This document shows positions 17,390 to 25,387 of a stretch of DNA of 41,982 bases, piece by piece. The notes beneath the pieces are model-generated. The model saw nothing but the letters and a program-made list of their open reading frames with translations, did no database searches and was not told the origin of the DNA. Within the stretch, counting starts at the first letter, position 1. Every line of letters begins with the position of its first letter. This stretch comes from Deltaproteobacteria bacterium (GTDB lineage: Bacteria > Myxococcota > XYA12-FULL-58-9 > JABJBS01): the NCBI GenBank assembly GCA_018668695.1, contig JABJBS010000166.1, positions 1 to 41,982 on the forward strand. The letters are read 5' to 3'. The position numbers and the translations under genes were made by a program.

Positions 17390-18555
17390 TAGAGCAACAC
17401 ACAAGCAGAAAGGATACAGCGTTGTTCGGGCCGGCAATCGCCATCCACGTCACATCCACTGCACACGCCAAAGATACTGCAATCATGGACCTCGCGGCAT
17501 TCATCATCTGAATCGCAGGTTCCATCTGCCGGATAACAGCTGCCGTCAAGCGGGTCACAAGCCTCCGTGGCTTCATCGCATTCAGCGGCTGAGCATGGAT
17601 CTGAGCCCACCGGATTAGGAAGGCATGCTCCAAAAGTACAGGTCAAGCCGGGCTGACAATCCGTATCATCAGTACAACCGACACAAACCGTTCCCACGCA
17701 TGTTCCCGTCACACAATCCGCGTCTGTCTCACATTGAAATTCTGGTGTACAAAACTGTGTAATGGCCGAGCAAAATTCTCCGTCAGGACAATCCGTATCT
17801 TCGCTGCAGTTCGGTTCGCAGATACCGGTTTGCCAATTACACGTTTGCCCTTCAGCGCATTCCATATTGATACAGTCACCGGCTGTACCAAGATCAGCTT
17901 CAACGCAAACACCTAAGATGCAGCGGGCATCGCCGGCACACATCAAGTCATCCAAGCAGCCAACACAAACACCAACCTGACACGTCATCAGCAGTGGGCA
18001 GTCGCCATCATCGCTGCAGACCGTGACCAATTCTCCGCTAAGCGGAACGCATGCGCCGTCGACGCAAGTTTCTCCAAACGAACAATCAAACACGCCGCCG
18101 CAACCACCATCTTCGATCGGAACACACTCTGACGAGGAGGCATCATCGGGGCAGGTGTAGCCATCAGGACAGTTCGCAGGATCACACGGACCGTCTGATG
18201 TTGTGTCTTCTTCGTCCTCGTCATCATCGCTTGAATCAGCGTCGGGCTCACACAAGTCCGAATCCTCATCACAGGTATAACCGGGAGGGCACTGGTCAAA
18301 AATACACCTTGGCACGCACTCTCCGTCGTCGTTGAGTGCTTGGCCCCATCCGCAATCATCATCTTCAGCATCGCTCTCTGAATCGTCTTCAGACCCGGAC
18401 GATGAATCCGAATCATCCGTGTTTTCGTCTGTGGTCTCTTCAGAGCCTGCCGGGTCATATGGAGGCGCTACGCACGACACCACCAAACCCAATGCGCACA
18501 GGGTAAATATCAGCCAAATAAATTGTCGAACAAAGTCTTTGCGGCGATGCATCAT
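17389..18555 (-). CDS. Cys-rich lipoprotein with acidic Ser/Asp linkers
   Basis: This 388-residue protein has a signal peptide with a lipobox (LVVSC, Cys28) and a very acidic Asp/Glu/Ser linker (about 35-67). It then has tandem Cys-rich units of the type 'D-x-C-x-x-G-x-x-C...C' (CPPGYTCDEDSDLC, CPDGYTCPDD, DCPDGEFCSAIT, DCQPGLTCTFGAC), with over 40 Cys in all. Such proteins are typical of the Myxococcota cell surface. ATG 18555 has GGAGG seven bases upstream. Its TAA overlaps the ATG of the molybdopterin oxidoreductase by one base. Why a surface protein is coupled to a cytoplasmic molybdoenzyme is unclear. A second in-frame ATG follows at once. Confidence 0.85.
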   Translation of the reverse strand: MMHRRKDFVRQFIWLIFTLCALGLVVSCVAPPYDPAGSEETTDENTDDSDSSSGSEDDSESDAEDDDCGWGQALNDDGECVPRCIFDQCPPGYTCDEDSDLCEPDADSSDDDEDEEDTTSDGPCDPANCPDGYTCPDDASSSECVPIEDGGCGGVFDCSFGETCVDGACVPLSGELVTVCSDDGDCPLLMTCQVGVCVGCLDDLMCAGDARCILGVCVEADLGTAGDCINMECAEGQTCNWQTGICEPNCSEDTDCPDGEFCSAITQFCTPEFQCETDADCVTGTCVGTVCVGCTDDTDCQPGLTCTFGACLPNPVGSDPCSAAECDEATEACDPLDGSCYPADGTCDSDDECREVHDCSIFGVCSGCDVDGDCRPEQRCILSACVLL

Positions 18556-18588
18556 CGTGAGCCTCCAGCGCTATTATCAGGTCGACAA

Positions 18589-18606
18589 AGCGTATACGCT
18601 ACGCGT
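18589..18606. promoter_or_regulatory. Perfect palindrome between divergent operons
   Basis: AGCGTATACGCT (18589-18600) is a perfect 12-bp palindrome, followed immediately by the ACGCGT palindrome (18601-18606) and a CGTCAA direct repeat (18604-18609, 18612-18617). It lies 34 bp upstream of the Cys-rich lipoprotein gene and 112 bp upstream of the ECF sigma gene. It is a candidate operator for either operon; the binding protein is unknown. Confidence 0.4.
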
Positions 18607-18712
18607 CAAACCGTCAATCAGGACATATTTTTACTTCGACTTTTCAACCACTTACGAATTAAATAGTTTTTTCCGTAAACCGAACTGATGTTTGAGGCAT
18701 CTAACCTATGTC

Positions 18713-19300
18713 ATGAGAATCAAAACCGAGAACATAGCTCATCCAGGCATCGCGACCGTATTTGAGTCACCGTCTGAAATCAGTCAGCAAGCCTGCTTCG
18801 ACGAGCTTATCAAGCGCCATCATAGTCAGGCGCTTTCAACTGCCTGGCGCCTACTTGGAAACCATGACTCTTTGGCCGAAGATGCCGTTCAAACCGCCTT
18901 TCAAAAAGCATGGGGAAACTTTTCCCAACTCGAAAACCCCAAACGTCTCAAAAGTTGGTTTTTCCAAATTCTCGTCAACGAATGCCGGACAATTCAGCGT
19001 CGCCATAAAACACGAAAGCTTCTTCGTCAGATCTTTTTACCCAGCAGATCCGTTGAAATGCCTGATTCTACGGCCGACCACGGACTACAAAAACGTATTC
19101 ACAAAGCCATGACCAAGCTCAGCCCTCGACAGCGCGAAGCATTTGTTTTGGTTCACCTCGAGGGATTCACGAATCAAGAAGCCGCTGACACTATGGGCTC
19201 CCCTCTCGGTACGCTCAAGAGTCACCTTCACCGAGCAACAGAGACTCTGCGCAAACAACTCCACGACATTAGACCCACGGAAGTCGAGAAAAAGTCATGA
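18713..19300 (+). CDS. ECF-type RNA polymerase sigma factor
   Basis: The protein has 195 residues from ATG 18713 (a TTG at 18692 is an alternative; no strong Shine-Dalgarno marks either). Region 2 at about 25-95 shows 'HHSQALSTAWRLLGNHDSLAEDAVQTAFQKAW' and 'LKSWFFQILVNECRTIQRR'. Region 4 at about 130-185 shows 'LSPRQREAFVLVHLEGFTNQEAADTMGSPLGTLKSHLHRA', a typical sigma-70 region 4 helix-turn-helix (quoted in parts). The stop overlaps the next start (ATGA at 19297-19300), so a membrane anti-sigma-like protein is co-translated. It likely directs its own operon in response to an envelope or metal signal (inference from context). Confidence 0.92.
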   Translation: MRIKTENIAHPGIATVFESPSEISQQACFDELIKRHHSQALSTAWRLLGNHDSLAEDAVQTAFQKAWGNFSQLENPKRLKSWFFQILVNECRTIQRRHKTRKLLRQIFLPSRSVEMPDSTADHGLQKRIHKAMTKLSPRQREAFVLVHLEGFTNQEAADTMGSPLGTLKSHLHRATETLRKQLHDIRPTEVEKKS

Positions 19301-19659
19301 CTCAGCCTGAACAAAGCGATGATGCCTGGATTGAGGCGATTGCTCAAAATTACAAGCATGAACCTGCCTCGCCTTTTGAGTTGAATACGATGGAGGCGAA
19401 AATACGCCGCGACCTTCAAAAAGGAGACCCGGGAGAACGAAATGTGTTTCCAGCATTTGCTGCTGTGTTCTCATTGCTTCTTCTCGTCGGGGCAATTGTC
19501 ACTCAAACCAATCTATTCGAAGTCTCTGAACAACAATTAGCTGCAACGGTTCTAGATGAACCAACGGTTCAGCTCTTTTCAAACTACGACCCAGACAACG
19601 ACCACGAAACTTATTTACCAGATGACTACATCACCATTTCACAGGTGATGTTTGACTAA
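19297..19659 (+). CDS. Short single-pass anti-sigma-like protein
   Basis: The protein has 120 residues: an acidic-to-neutral N-terminal cytoplasmic part (~47 residues), one membrane helix (FPAFAAVFSLLLLVGAIV, about 50-68) and a periplasmic tail of about 50 residues rich in Asp. The start overlaps the sigma factor stop (ATGA). It lacks the His-x3-Cys-x2-Cys zinc motif of ZAS anti-sigmas and contains no Cys at all. Position and topology resemble short anti-sigmas such as CnrY; function is inferred from context. Confidence 0.68.
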   Translation: MTQPEQSDDAWIEAIAQNYKHEPASPFELNTMEAKIRRDLQKGDPGERNVFPAFAAVFSLLLLVGAIVTQTNLFEVSEQQLAATVLDEPTVQLFSNYDPDNDHETYLPDDYITISQVMFD

Positions 19660-19687
19660 TACCCAGGCCCCGAAAGGATTCAGTTCA

Positions 19688-20149
19688 ATGAACTCAAAAT
19701 TATTTCTAACACTTGCTGCAGCATCTATGCTTTTCGTTTCTACCTCAGGCACAGCTTGGGCACGTGGGCATGGCGGTAAAGGCAACGCCATGGGGCCAGA
19801 TCTTGAAAAGGTGGCCGCAGAGCTGGGTCTCGACTCAAGTACCGTTGCATCTATGAAAGAAATCCGGCGCGAAGCACGAGATGCCATCATGGAGATTAAA
19901 TTCGAAGTTAAAAAGCTTAAAGTTGCCATGCACGATTCACTCGATGTCGAGCAACCCAACGAATCAGAGATCATGCGAATGGTTGAAGACATTGGTAAAC
20001 TGGAAATCGAGATTCACAAGACACGTGTAAAGGCAATGCTTAAGGCTCGTGCTCATCTCACGCCGGAACAGCGCGATCAGTTTAAGGCGATGAAAAAAGA
20101 TGCTCGTCGCAAGAACGGTAAGCGTAACAAGAGACGAGCAAATTTCTAA
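19688..20149 (+). CDS. Spy/CpxP/CnrX-like periplasmic protein
   Basis: The protein has 153 residues from ATG 19688, with AAGGA ten bases upstream. A signal peptide (residues 1-26, ending TAWA) precedes 'RGHGGKGN', then a long helical hairpin rich in Glu, Lys and Arg (about 40-120) and 'HLTPEQRDQFKAM', the LTxxQ-type motif of the Spy/CpxP/ZraP and CnrX metal-resistance families. The C-terminus is very basic. The gene is third in an ECF sigma / anti-sigma cassette, the arrangement of the cnr metal-response system. A periplasmic sensor or chaperone role is inferred. The stop directly abuts the convergent hydrolase gene. Confidence 0.78.
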   Translation: MNSKLFLTLAAASMLFVSTSGTAWARGHGGKGNAMGPDLEKVAAELGLDSSTVASMKEIRREARDAIMEIKFEVKKLKVAMHDSLDVEQPNESEIMRMVEDIGKLEIEIHKTRVKAMLKARAHLTPEQRDQFKAMKKDARRKNGKRNKRRANF

Positions 20150-21373
20150 TCAACGGGTGCGGATGCTCAAGATACCTTCTTGGGCATCGTCCTGTACTGG
20201 CTGACCTGCAATATAGGGGTCAAAGCCATTGTCTGCATTCAGATGCTTACCAAAAAATCCCACGATACTTCTTCTAGCGATTTCCTTCACAACATCATCA
20301 CCTAAATCACCGCTTTGGCAGAATGAACAAAAGAGGCAATTGGGATTATCTAGAAAGTCCATGTGGCCTACTCCAAACAACTCAATCTCAATCGTCCCTG
20401 GGCGCGATGATTCAAAGAACTGACGAAAATTATCAGCTTCTGGTGCACAAGCTTGAAAAGAACCCGTTGAATCTAGCATCTCTCCTAAAATCAACACAGG
20501 TGCTTCAACATCCATCATACGATCTGGAGCAACCGGCTCATCGTCACTGTCCACAGGGTCCAGCGCCACTACTGCTCCAATACGTGCATCTTGAGAGGCT
20601 GCAAGCAGGCTTAGCTTTCCGCCGAGAGAATGTCCCACAAGCCCTACTTCACCATTCCAAGATGGGAAGTTACCGGCTCCTTCGGTTTCCAACCAGTCGA
20701 TTAGTCCAGTTGTATCTGCAGCCAAGTTGCCATGGCTCATAAAGAAACCGCTCTCAGAGTATGTTTGTAAAATGGCGATGTATCCCCAGGATGCTAAATG
20801 AGCGCAGTAGCTCTCATACAGTTCACGACCCAATTGAAAGCCTGGCGATACCAAGACGATGGCATGCTCATTGCCCGTTGATGGCGTGCAGACAGTAGTG
20901 GTCATCACACGGCCATCAGCGCCGGGAAGCTCCACGCCGTCTTCGCGAGTTTGCTCATAATTGCCCGTATCAGCGATATTACCGTAGCTTGCCTGGTTAT
21001 TTCCACCTTGGGAATCAGTGTCATCGCCGGTATCGGTATCGGTATCGGTATCGGTATCGGTCGTGTCGCTCGAATCTTGATTAGAATCGGTCGTATCGCC
21101 TGTGCTCTCACCGTTGTCCGAATTACCCGCGTCTTCATTGGTCGAACCATCATCGGTCGAGGGCTGAGTATCCTCACCCGCGGTCTCATCAGTACTCGAA
21201 TCCGTGTTCTCGTCATCCATGCCGGCGTCATCTGCGCCAGCTGTATCATTTTGCTCTTCGCCAGCTTGCGTATTTTCTTGGTAGTTCTCAGCAGTTGAGC
21301 TTCCACAAGAAGAAGTAACTAACCCCAGTGCAAGCCACGAGGCTGCTACAACAATACATTTCAATTTCATCAA
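20150..21373 (-). CDS. Lipoprotein alpha/beta hydrolase with Thr-Asp repeat linker
   Basis: The 407-residue protein has an N-terminal signal ending at TSSC (Cys23, a weak lipobox) and a disordered linker of about 110 residues rich in Asp, Ser, Thr, Glu and Asn, including TDTDTDTDTDTGDD. It then has an alpha/beta hydrolase domain of the chlorophyllase/PHB-depolymerase type: 'IVLVSPGF', nucleophile Ser249 in GHSLGG, acid probably in 'ALDPVD', and His337 in 'GVGHMDF'. Four Cys in the catalytic domain (ACAPE, CLFCSFC) may form disulfides. It probably acts as a surface esterase or lipase-like enzyme; the substrate is unknown. The linker is encoded partly by a hexanucleotide repeat. Confidence 0.85.
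   Translation of the reverse strand: MMKLKCIVVAASWLALGLVTSSCGSSTAENYQENTQAGEEQNDTAGADDAGMDDENTDSSTDETAGEDTQPSTDDGSTNEDAGNSDNGESTGDTTDSNQDSSDTTDTDTDTDTDTGDDTDSQGGNNQASYGNIADTGNYEQTREDGVELPGADGRVMTTTVCTPSTGNEHAIVLVSPGFQLGRELYESYCAHLASWGYIAILQTYSESGFFMSHGNLAADTTGLIDWLETEGAGNFPSWNGEVGLVGHSLGGKLSLLAASQDARIGAVVALDPVDSDDEPVAPDRMMDVEAPVLILGEMLDSTGSFQACAPEADNFRQFFESSRPGTIEIELFGVGHMDFLDNPNCLFCSFCQSGDLGDDVVKEIARRSIVGFFGKHLNADNGFDPYIAGQPVQDDAQEGILSIRTR
21028..21061. repeat. Hexanucleotide tandem repeat in the hydrolase gene
   Basis: The unit CGGTAT is repeated about 5.7 times without mismatch. Read on the minus strand it encodes alternating Thr and Asp in the linker of the lipoprotein hydrolase. Because the unit is six bases, copy-number change would lengthen or shorten the linker without breaking the frame. 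Confidence 0.9.
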
Positions 21374-21413
21374 TAATCCCTAAACCCATAAATTCAGTGC
21401 GCGCTATTTTATA

Positions 21414-22202
21414 TTATTGAGGCGATGCCCCGCCCATAAGTTTCGTTACTTCTCGTAAGAGTAATTGCGAGCGAATTGCCAAAACGAGACGCTCGCTCAA
21501 AGCCGTTGCATTTCGTGCAACTTCATCAAAGGGTTGGTCCGGTAAATCCGCACCATCCAATACTCGCTCTCTGAATAATGAAAGTTCACGCTCGACCAGC
21601 GTTCCGATAGATTCGATGTATGGCTCTAGGATTTCCATCGGGAAAATATCGCCCATGCCAGCTTCCCGGGTCTCATGAATAATGCGAACCATGTCCAGGC
21701 CAACGCCCTCATAGATCCGCTCCCCGTTTTTATCGTGAGCTTCGGGTGTCATGCCCAGCTTATCGAGAATCGCCAGCTCATCTTCAGAAATTTCCAGTTT
21801 GAGAATCTCGCTGCGGCTCAACACATCGCCAGCCTCATCGGCATTACGGTCGAAGCGGCTTGCGGAGGTTGATTGCTCGATCACTTCACCTATGCGCCCC
21901 AACCGTCGTCGCATCTCAATATCGATGTCGTCGCGGATGTTTGCACTCGGTGCTGGCTCTAAGATTTCGCCAATCATTTTGAGAGGAAAGAAGTGATTGC
22001 TTTGTAAATCTTTAATCACTTTGACCCGCTCGGCGAGAACCGGATCGTACCAAGCCATGTTACGACTGGTTTTGAGCGCGGGCCCAGGAAGTAACCCTTC
22101 GGTCATATAATACTTAATCGTAGGCGTAGAAACGCCTGACATAGCAGCCAATTTTGAAATTTTGACCAATGAGGCCTTATCCACCGGGTTCGCCTGAGGC
22201 AT
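21414..22202 (-). CDS. MerR family transcriptional regulator
   Basis: The protein has 262 residues from ATG 22202, chosen for the GGGAGA upstream; the frame stays open to 22244. The N-terminal winged helix-turn-helix at about 12-75 (VKISKLAAMSGVSTPTIKYYMTEGLLPG) is MerR type, with 'KVIKDLQSNHFFPLKMIGEIL' following. The C-terminal domain (about 100-262) is helical and longer than in small MerR proteins; no metal-binding Cys cluster is present, which argues against a metal sensor. The effector is unknown. An AAGTGG-N13-CCACTT inverted repeat lies upstream and suggests autoregulation. Confidence 0.87.
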   Translation of the reverse strand: MPQANPVDKASLVKISKLAAMSGVSTPTIKYYMTEGLLPGPALKTSRNMAWYDPVLAERVKVIKDLQSNHFFPLKMIGEILEPAPSANIRDDIDIEMRRRLGRIGEVIEQSTSASRFDRNADEAGDVLSRSEILKLEISEDELAILDKLGMTPEAHDKNGERIYEGVGLDMVRIIHETREAGMGDIFPMEILEPYIESIGTLVERELSLFRERVLDGADLPDQPFDEVARNATALSERLVLAIRSQLLLREVTKLMGGASPQ

Positions 22203-22245
22203 GTCTTGTTTCTCCCAACACGTCGTAGAGTATCTGCCCAACACA

Positions 22246-22296
22246 GAAGTGGCAAGTTGAACCTTCCACTTTTCCGAAGGTCTTACTTTCCACTTC
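22246..22296 (-). promoter_or_regulatory. Inverted repeats upstream of the MerR gene
   Basis: AAGTGG (22247-22252) and CCACTT (22266-22271) form an inverted repeat spaced by 13 bases, and a third half site, CCACTTC, lies at 22290-22296. It sits 44-94 bp upstream of the MerR start. Operators of this kind are typical of MerR regulators, which bind between the -35 and -10 boxes. No convincing -35/-10 pair brackets it. Confidence 0.4.
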
Positions 22297-22444
22297 TCGA
22301 TATAACAAGATTCGAACGCTGGGCAAAACTGTCCAGTCCTGATCGATAACCAAGATTCAAATTAGGTTCTTTTGTAAAGGAATTCTCGGAACAAGGGATT
22401 GGGAAAAAGAAGCCAGGAAACGATTAAGTCACTAATAAGATTAG

Positions 22445-22780
22445 CTATTTTATCTTTTCGAAGTAGGGACCCAGTTGCATTTGCGGAATCATAAATCGCA
22501 ACGCCATCACACTGCCTTTTGAACTAGCATCAACCCGAATCACTCGCGCTGGCGTGCTAAACGGCATTGAGCCATCCTGAAGATCGATTTCCATCACGAC
22601 CAAGGTGTCTTTGGTGTAACCACGCTCCACTAGACAGCTGATCCCACCATAGCCCAGGCTCAACGGCTTGAAAAATTGCTTTCCTGGAATCATTTCACGC
22701 ACATTCACCGGGGCGGGATAGCGCTTATGAGCACGTCTTTCAGGGCCATGGTACTGCGTTACGGTCGCGTTATGTTGCAC
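22445..22780 (-). CDS. PilZ-domain protein (divergent c-di-GMP motif)
   Basis: The protein has 111 residues from a GTG start with GAGG seven bases upstream. A PilZ domain fills it: the RxxxR motif is present in 'PERRAHKRYP' (about 14-22), while the second motif, normally D/N-x-S-x-x-G, reads 'PLSLGYGGI', with Pro in place of the acidic or Asn residue. Ligand binding may therefore be weak or lost. It is a single-domain adaptor, and its target is unknown. A second PilZ gene lies 1.1 kb away on the other strand beyond the EamA transporter. Confidence 0.8.
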   Translation of the reverse strand: MQHNATVTQYHGPERRAHKRYPAPVNVREMIPGKQFFKPLSLGYGGISCLVERGYTKDTLVVMEIDLQDGSMPFSTPARVIRVDASSKGSVMALRFMIPQMQLGPYFEKIK

Positions 22781-22897
22781 AACAATGCCTCACATCTTCA
22801 CTGGCGCGTCCCTGCGCCATCAACTCAGAAGATAAGGGGCGTTAAGCAAGAGATCAAAAAACTCGCAAACTCAACAATCTGCAGTAAATCTAGGAAC

Positions 22898-23767
22898 TTA
22901 TGACTTTGGCTTCAGAGCAACGAAGAGACCGGCAATCACCAACAACCCGCCGATGATCTCCAAAGAGCTGGGGATCTGCACCAAAAAGACAAAAGCCAGG
23001 ACCGCCGCGCCAATGGGTTCCAAGAGCGTCACCGCGGTGACTGTGGAAGCTGGTAAGAACTTCAGAACATAGTTGAGCCCGTTATGCCCAATCAGTTGCG
23101 GGCCTGCGACCAAAGCCGCCAACAAGAGACACTCTCGAAGGCCAAACCCCCAAAGAGGAGCCCCTGAGACCACAACCACGGGCAAAAGTGCCAATGCAGC
23201 AACGCCGCAGACCACCCACATATAGGGCATGACCGCCATGCGCTTGCGCACCTCACTGCCGATCACGAAATAGGCTGCGCCGCTTATTCCACCTAGAATA
23301 GCGAGCCCATCGCCCACCCATTGCCCTCCTCCACCGAAGCCATCGGTCATCACACCCACGCCTGGAATGGCAACCGCTAAACCCAGCCAGAACTGGCGTA
23401 CCGGTGGCTTGCGTAAAACGCCCCACTCAATCAAACCGGCCCAAATCGGAGCAATCGTAACCAATAAGGTAGACCTCATCACCGGGATATAGCGTAAGGA
23501 TGCGAACCACGTGGCAAAGTGGATTGCCAAGAATAACCCCGCCAGCGCCATGCGCCAAGCTTCACGCCATTGAACCTGGCGACAAAATGGTGCGAGGACG
23601 ACGAATGAGCCCAGCATACGCCACCAAGCGATGACTCTGGCGTCCACCGTTTCATTCGATGCAACCAGGACCCCAGCTGAGCTAATCGTTGTGACCGCCA
23701 CAAACAGGACGACAACCGCCCGCATGGGGACATTGGGCTCAACCGCTTTTTGGATATCATTCGACAT
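22898..23767 (-). CDS. EamA/DMT-superfamily transporter
   Basis: The 289-residue protein has about ten membrane helices in two EamA halves: the first includes 'WWRMLGSFVVLAPFC' and 'SLRYIPVMRSTLLVTIAPIWAGLIEW' (quoted in parts), the second 'AGPQLIGHNGLNYVLKFLPASTVTAVTLLEPIGAAVLAF', the typical 'LEP' motif region. This family exports metabolites such as amino acids or riboflavin, or imports drugs; no substrate can be given. The start ATG 23767 has a weak Shine-Dalgarno. It is flanked by two PilZ genes, but nothing ties their functions together. Confidence 0.88.
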   Translation of the reverse strand: MSNDIQKAVEPNVPMRAVVVLFVAVTTISSAGVLVASNETVDARVIAWWRMLGSFVVLAPFCRQVQWREAWRMALAGLFLAIHFATWFASLRYIPVMRSTLLVTIAPIWAGLIEWGVLRKPPVRQFWLGLAVAIPGVGVMTDGFGGGGQWVGDGLAILGGISGAAYFVIGSEVRKRMAVMPYMWVVCGVAALALLPVVVVSGAPLWGFGLRECLLLAALVAGPQLIGHNGLNYVLKFLPASTVTAVTLLEPIGAAVLAFVFLVQIPSSLEIIGGLLVIAGLFVALKPKS

Positions 23768-23874
23768 AACAACCGTGTACCGAAGCGGGGCGCTAATGTG
23801 AAACCCATAAAACGACAGGCGTTCTCTAAACCTTTTATCGACCGAAATGGGAATCCTATGCTAGAATTTTAGCA

Positions 23875-24264
23875 GTGGATAAAAGAACAACCACAAGCGG
23901 AGCGGGGTTGATTTTGAAGTTGCCGTGGGACCGAGACAATCGCAGGAAATTCGAGCGTATCCGGGTGCTTGTGCCCTGTAAACTCATTGCTGGCGACAAG
24001 ACATTTCTTGGTAAGACTTACGATATTGGACTTGGCGGTGCTAGGTTTGACGCAGGTCTAGAACCCGATCTTCCAAATCAAGTACTCGAAGACTTCGGCA
24101 ACCTTCATCTGCTCTTGCCGGAAATAGAAATCGTTATTCACAGTAAGATCTTACGAGCTGCCTCAACTTTTGTCGCGCTTCAATTTACCACCGAGAACCC
24201 TACGGAGACGATGAAGATTCTCAAAGATTTCCTCGAAACTCAGGTAAGTTACATCAACCTCTAA
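23875..24264 (+). CDS. PilZ-domain protein
   Basis: The protein has 129 residues from GTG 23875. TTG 23908 (MILKLPWDRD) is a good alternative because GGAG lies five bases before it, while the GTG has no visible Shine-Dalgarno. The PilZ motifs are RxxxR in 'NRRKFERIRV' (about 22-28) and 'YDIGLGGARF' (about 50-59), where Gly replaces the usual Ser of DxSxxG. Binding of c-di-GMP is possible but uncertain. The next gene downstream has its own promoter, so it is probably a single transcription unit. Confidence 0.8.
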   Translation: MDKRTTTSGAGLILKLPWDRDNRRKFERIRVLVPCKLIAGDKTFLGKTYDIGLGGARFDAGLEPDLPNQVLEDFGNLHLLLPEIEIVIHSKILRAASTFVALQFTTENPTETMKILKDFLETQVSYINL

Positions 24265-24339
24265 CTCACAGAGCTTTGCGCCACGCACCCAGAGGACACT
24301 CTTTGTTTGCTGCGCGTCGTATTTTCGAATTCTGCCGCG

Positions 24340-24367
24340 TTGCACCTGCAAGATCACTGTGTATATA
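24340..24367 (+). promoter_or_regulatory. Candidate sigma70-type promoter for the deacylase operon
   Basis: TTGCAC (24340-24345) and TATATA (24362-24367) are spaced by 16 bases. The predicted transcription start near 24374 lies upstream of ATG 24400. This supports that ATG over the earlier in-frame TTG at 24307, which would lie upstream of the promoter. Confidence 0.5.
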
Positions 24368-24399
24368 GACCACGAAAGCTTCAGACCGCGAGAACGTCT

Positions 24400-25377
24400 A
24401 TGACTCAAGTCCAAACATACCTCGATCAGTTCGCTGCCTTGGTGCCAAAGCACGGTGGGCCCATACCTTGGACCCTTTCTTTCGACTTTGGAAAACACGA
24501 CCAACATATGGTTTTTGGTGCCATTACACATGGTAACGAGACCGGAAGCCTCCCCGGCTTCGTCCAAATGGCGCAAGCCCTGGCAAACGGTGAGTTTGAG
24601 TACGGCGGCCGCGTCACCCTGATGCTTGGAAATATCGAAGCCTGTAAAAAAGACCAACGCTTTCTTGAGGCCGATCTCAATCGAGTCTTCCTTGAGGAGG
24701 CTCCAGAGAGCCTCGAAAAGAAGCGGGCTTTTGAAATGATGGAAGTCCTCAACCAGGCCGACGTCTTCATCGATTTTCACCAAACCATCGAGCCATCTGA
24801 AAAACCGTTTTACATTTTCCCTTTTCATGAGTCTGGATACCAATGGGCTAAACTGCTCGGCGGTGGCACCAGCTTGATCACACGTGACTCCCGCCACGCT
24901 TTCTCCGCAGGTTGTGTTTGCGCGGATGAGTTCGCTCGCAACCGCGGTATTCCCGGCATCACATTGGAAATGGGCCAAAAGGGGATCACGGAAATTGCCA
25001 AAGAGCTTACATGGCAAACCATGGAACGCGCATTGAACGCATTGAATGCCGTCGCCGCGGGACAGAGCATCAAAGCACAACTCGAAAGCTCAAACCCGCC
25101 GGAATTTGAATTTATCGAAATTCAATATGCAGAAAGCTTCTCCGGGCCCGGTAGCCAGCTTGAACCAGGCCTTCTCAACTTTACCTGGGTTGAAAAATCC
25201 CAAGTGATTGGTAAGCACGACGACGGGTCCGATATGGTAGTGCCGCAAGCGGGTTACTTGGTCTTTCCAAAGTATCCACAGCGTGACGAGCATGGCATTG
25301 TTATCGGCCGAGCGCCGGGACAAATCTATAATCTTGCAGTAAAAATGGATGAACATCCATTAATTGCATTTGCGTAA
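24400..25377 (+). CDS. Succinylglutamate desuccinylase / aspartoacylase-like zinc deacylase
   Basis: The protein has 325 residues from ATG 24400. It shows the AstE/AspA zinc carboxypeptidase-type motifs: 'THGNETG' with His44 and Glu47 as zinc ligands, 'DLNRVF' for substrate binding, 'FIDFHQT' with third ligand His127, and 'ITLEMGQKG' with catalytic Glu190. All key residues are present, so it should be active. The family removes N-acyl groups from amino acids (N-succinylglutamate, N-acetylaspartate); the substrate here is not predictable. It heads an operon-like run with a DUF493 protein and two receptor proteins. Confidence 0.86.
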   Translation: MTQVQTYLDQFAALVPKHGGPIPWTLSFDFGKHDQHMVFGAITHGNETGSLPGFVQMAQALANGEFEYGGRVTLMLGNIEACKKDQRFLEADLNRVFLEEAPESLEKKRAFEMMEVLNQADVFIDFHQTIEPSEKPFYIFPFHESGYQWAKLLGGGTSLITRDSRHAFSAGCVCADEFARNRGIPGITLEMGQKGITEIAKELTWQTMERALNALNAVAAGQSIKAQLESSNPPEFEFIEIQYAESFSGPGSQLEPGLLNFTWVEKSQVIGKHDDGSDMVVPQAGYLVFPKYPQRDEHGIVIGRAPGQIYNLAVKMDEHPLIAFA

Positions 25378-25387
25378 AGAGCAACAC

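Noticed and set aside
21028-21061. CRISPR or phage repeat
   Set aside because: The short contiguous hexamer repeat lies inside a coding linker and has no spacers.
24163-25080. Long minus-strand open frame (305 codons)
   Set aside because: It lies antisense to the AspA-like gene, which has all its catalytic motifs; the antisense protein has no recognisable domain.
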